This document shows positions 7,051 through 7,198 of a stretch of 7,198 nucleotides of DNA, piece after piece. Every line of letters begins with the position of its first letter. Positions within the stretch are counted from its first letter, which is position 1. Source of the stretch: Fidelibacterota bacterium (GTDB lineage Bacteria; Fidelibacterota; Marinisomatia; Marinisomatales; J089). The notes below the pieces were generated by a model. It made no database searches and was not told where the DNA came from. It worked only from the letters and a program-made list of their open reading frames with translations. A program made the translations under genes and the position numbers. The stretch is from the NCBI GenBank assembly GCA_003695105.1, contig RFIZ01000109.1:1-7198 (forward strand). Reading direction: 5' to 3'.

Positions 7051-7085
7051 ACTGAGAATTCCCGTCAGAACGGTTAAATTTATTC
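7051..7085. promoter_or_regulatory. Short divergent intergenic region
   Basis: Only 35 bases separate the start of RND transporter 2 from the divergent plus-strand frame. The half next to the plus-strand gene is AT-rich and contains the palindrome TAAATTTA at 7075-7082, which could serve as a -10-like element in either direction. No -35 box is evident, and at least one promoter would have to extend into a neighbouring coding region. No inverted repeat resembling the AAACGA array near 3541-3574 is present here. Promoter function is inferred from the divergent layout. Confidence 0.35.
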
Positions 7086-7198
7086 ATGCTTCCCGACCTG
7101 CAAACTCTGCTGGAACCCCGTCCCCGGAAATTCCGGCACATCGCCCGGCACCTGGGCCCCTATATCAACCTCCCGGATGACACGGATGTACTCCACTC
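7086..7198 (+). CDS. Unrecognised protein, N-terminal fragment running off the right edge
   Basis: An ATG at 7086 opens a frame of 37 complete codons plus two bases that stays open to the end of the window. It begins MLPDLQTLLEPRPRKFRHIA and continues with a segment containing RHLGPYINLPDD. The fragment is hydrophilic, with no signal peptide or membrane segment, so a cytoplasmic protein is likely. There is no clear Shine-Dalgarno sequence, as the upstream bases are AT-rich. I do not recognise the family from so short a piece. The case for a real gene is the open frame, the sensible amino-acid composition and the position just beyond the start of the minus-strand cluster, where a divergent gene is expected. 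The true start could be elsewhere. Confidence 0.5.
   Translation, partial: MLPDLQTLLEPRPRKFRHIARHLGPYINLPDDTDVLH

Overview
The window reads as a compact, gene-dense piece of a Gram-negative (diderm) bacterial chromosome. Two genes encode secreted LolA-like periplasmic proteins and two encode RND transporters of the MMPL/HAE3 type, a combination that makes sense only with an outer membrane. Base composition is moderate and the minus-strand genes have ordinary Shine-Dalgarno sequences. No sequence feature fixes the taxon. A member of the FCB superphylum or a related uncultivated lineage is my guess only.

Six genes lie head to tail on the minus strand and are best read from right to left. The first block is RND transporter 2 (7050-4717), a 112-residue three-helix membrane protein (4720-4382) and LolA-like protein 2 (4389-3610). 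These overlap by 4 and 8 bases. After a 67-base gap comes the second block: a TetR-type repressor (3542-2931), RND transporter 1 (2917-614) and LolA-like protein 1 (612 to beyond the left edge). Its gaps are only 13 and 1 bases. At the right edge a divergent plus-strand reading frame begins at 7086 and leaves the window.

The window is therefore a tandem duplication, at the level of gene layout, of one functional unit: a 12-helix RND/MMPL pump followed by a LolA-fold periplasmic carrier. The two pumps share the same periplasmic-loop signature and the two carriers share an ungapped core motif, so the pairs are paralogous though clearly diverged. The likely job is moving a lipid, lipoprotein or other hydrophobic molecule from the inner membrane across the periplasm. 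That role follows from the families; the substrate cannot be read from the sequence.

Regulation is visible in one place. The gap upstream of the TetR gene carries a perfect 11-base inverted repeat (3541-3551 with 3564-3574) and a nested 15-base palindrome (3546-3560). Together they hold three copies of the core AAACGA/TCGTTT, and the array overlaps the TetR start codon. This is the probable autoregulatory operator for the TetR-RND1-LolA1 block. I saw no RNA gene, CRISPR array, insertion sequence or convincing terminator, and there is no gene-free stretch above 300 bases.
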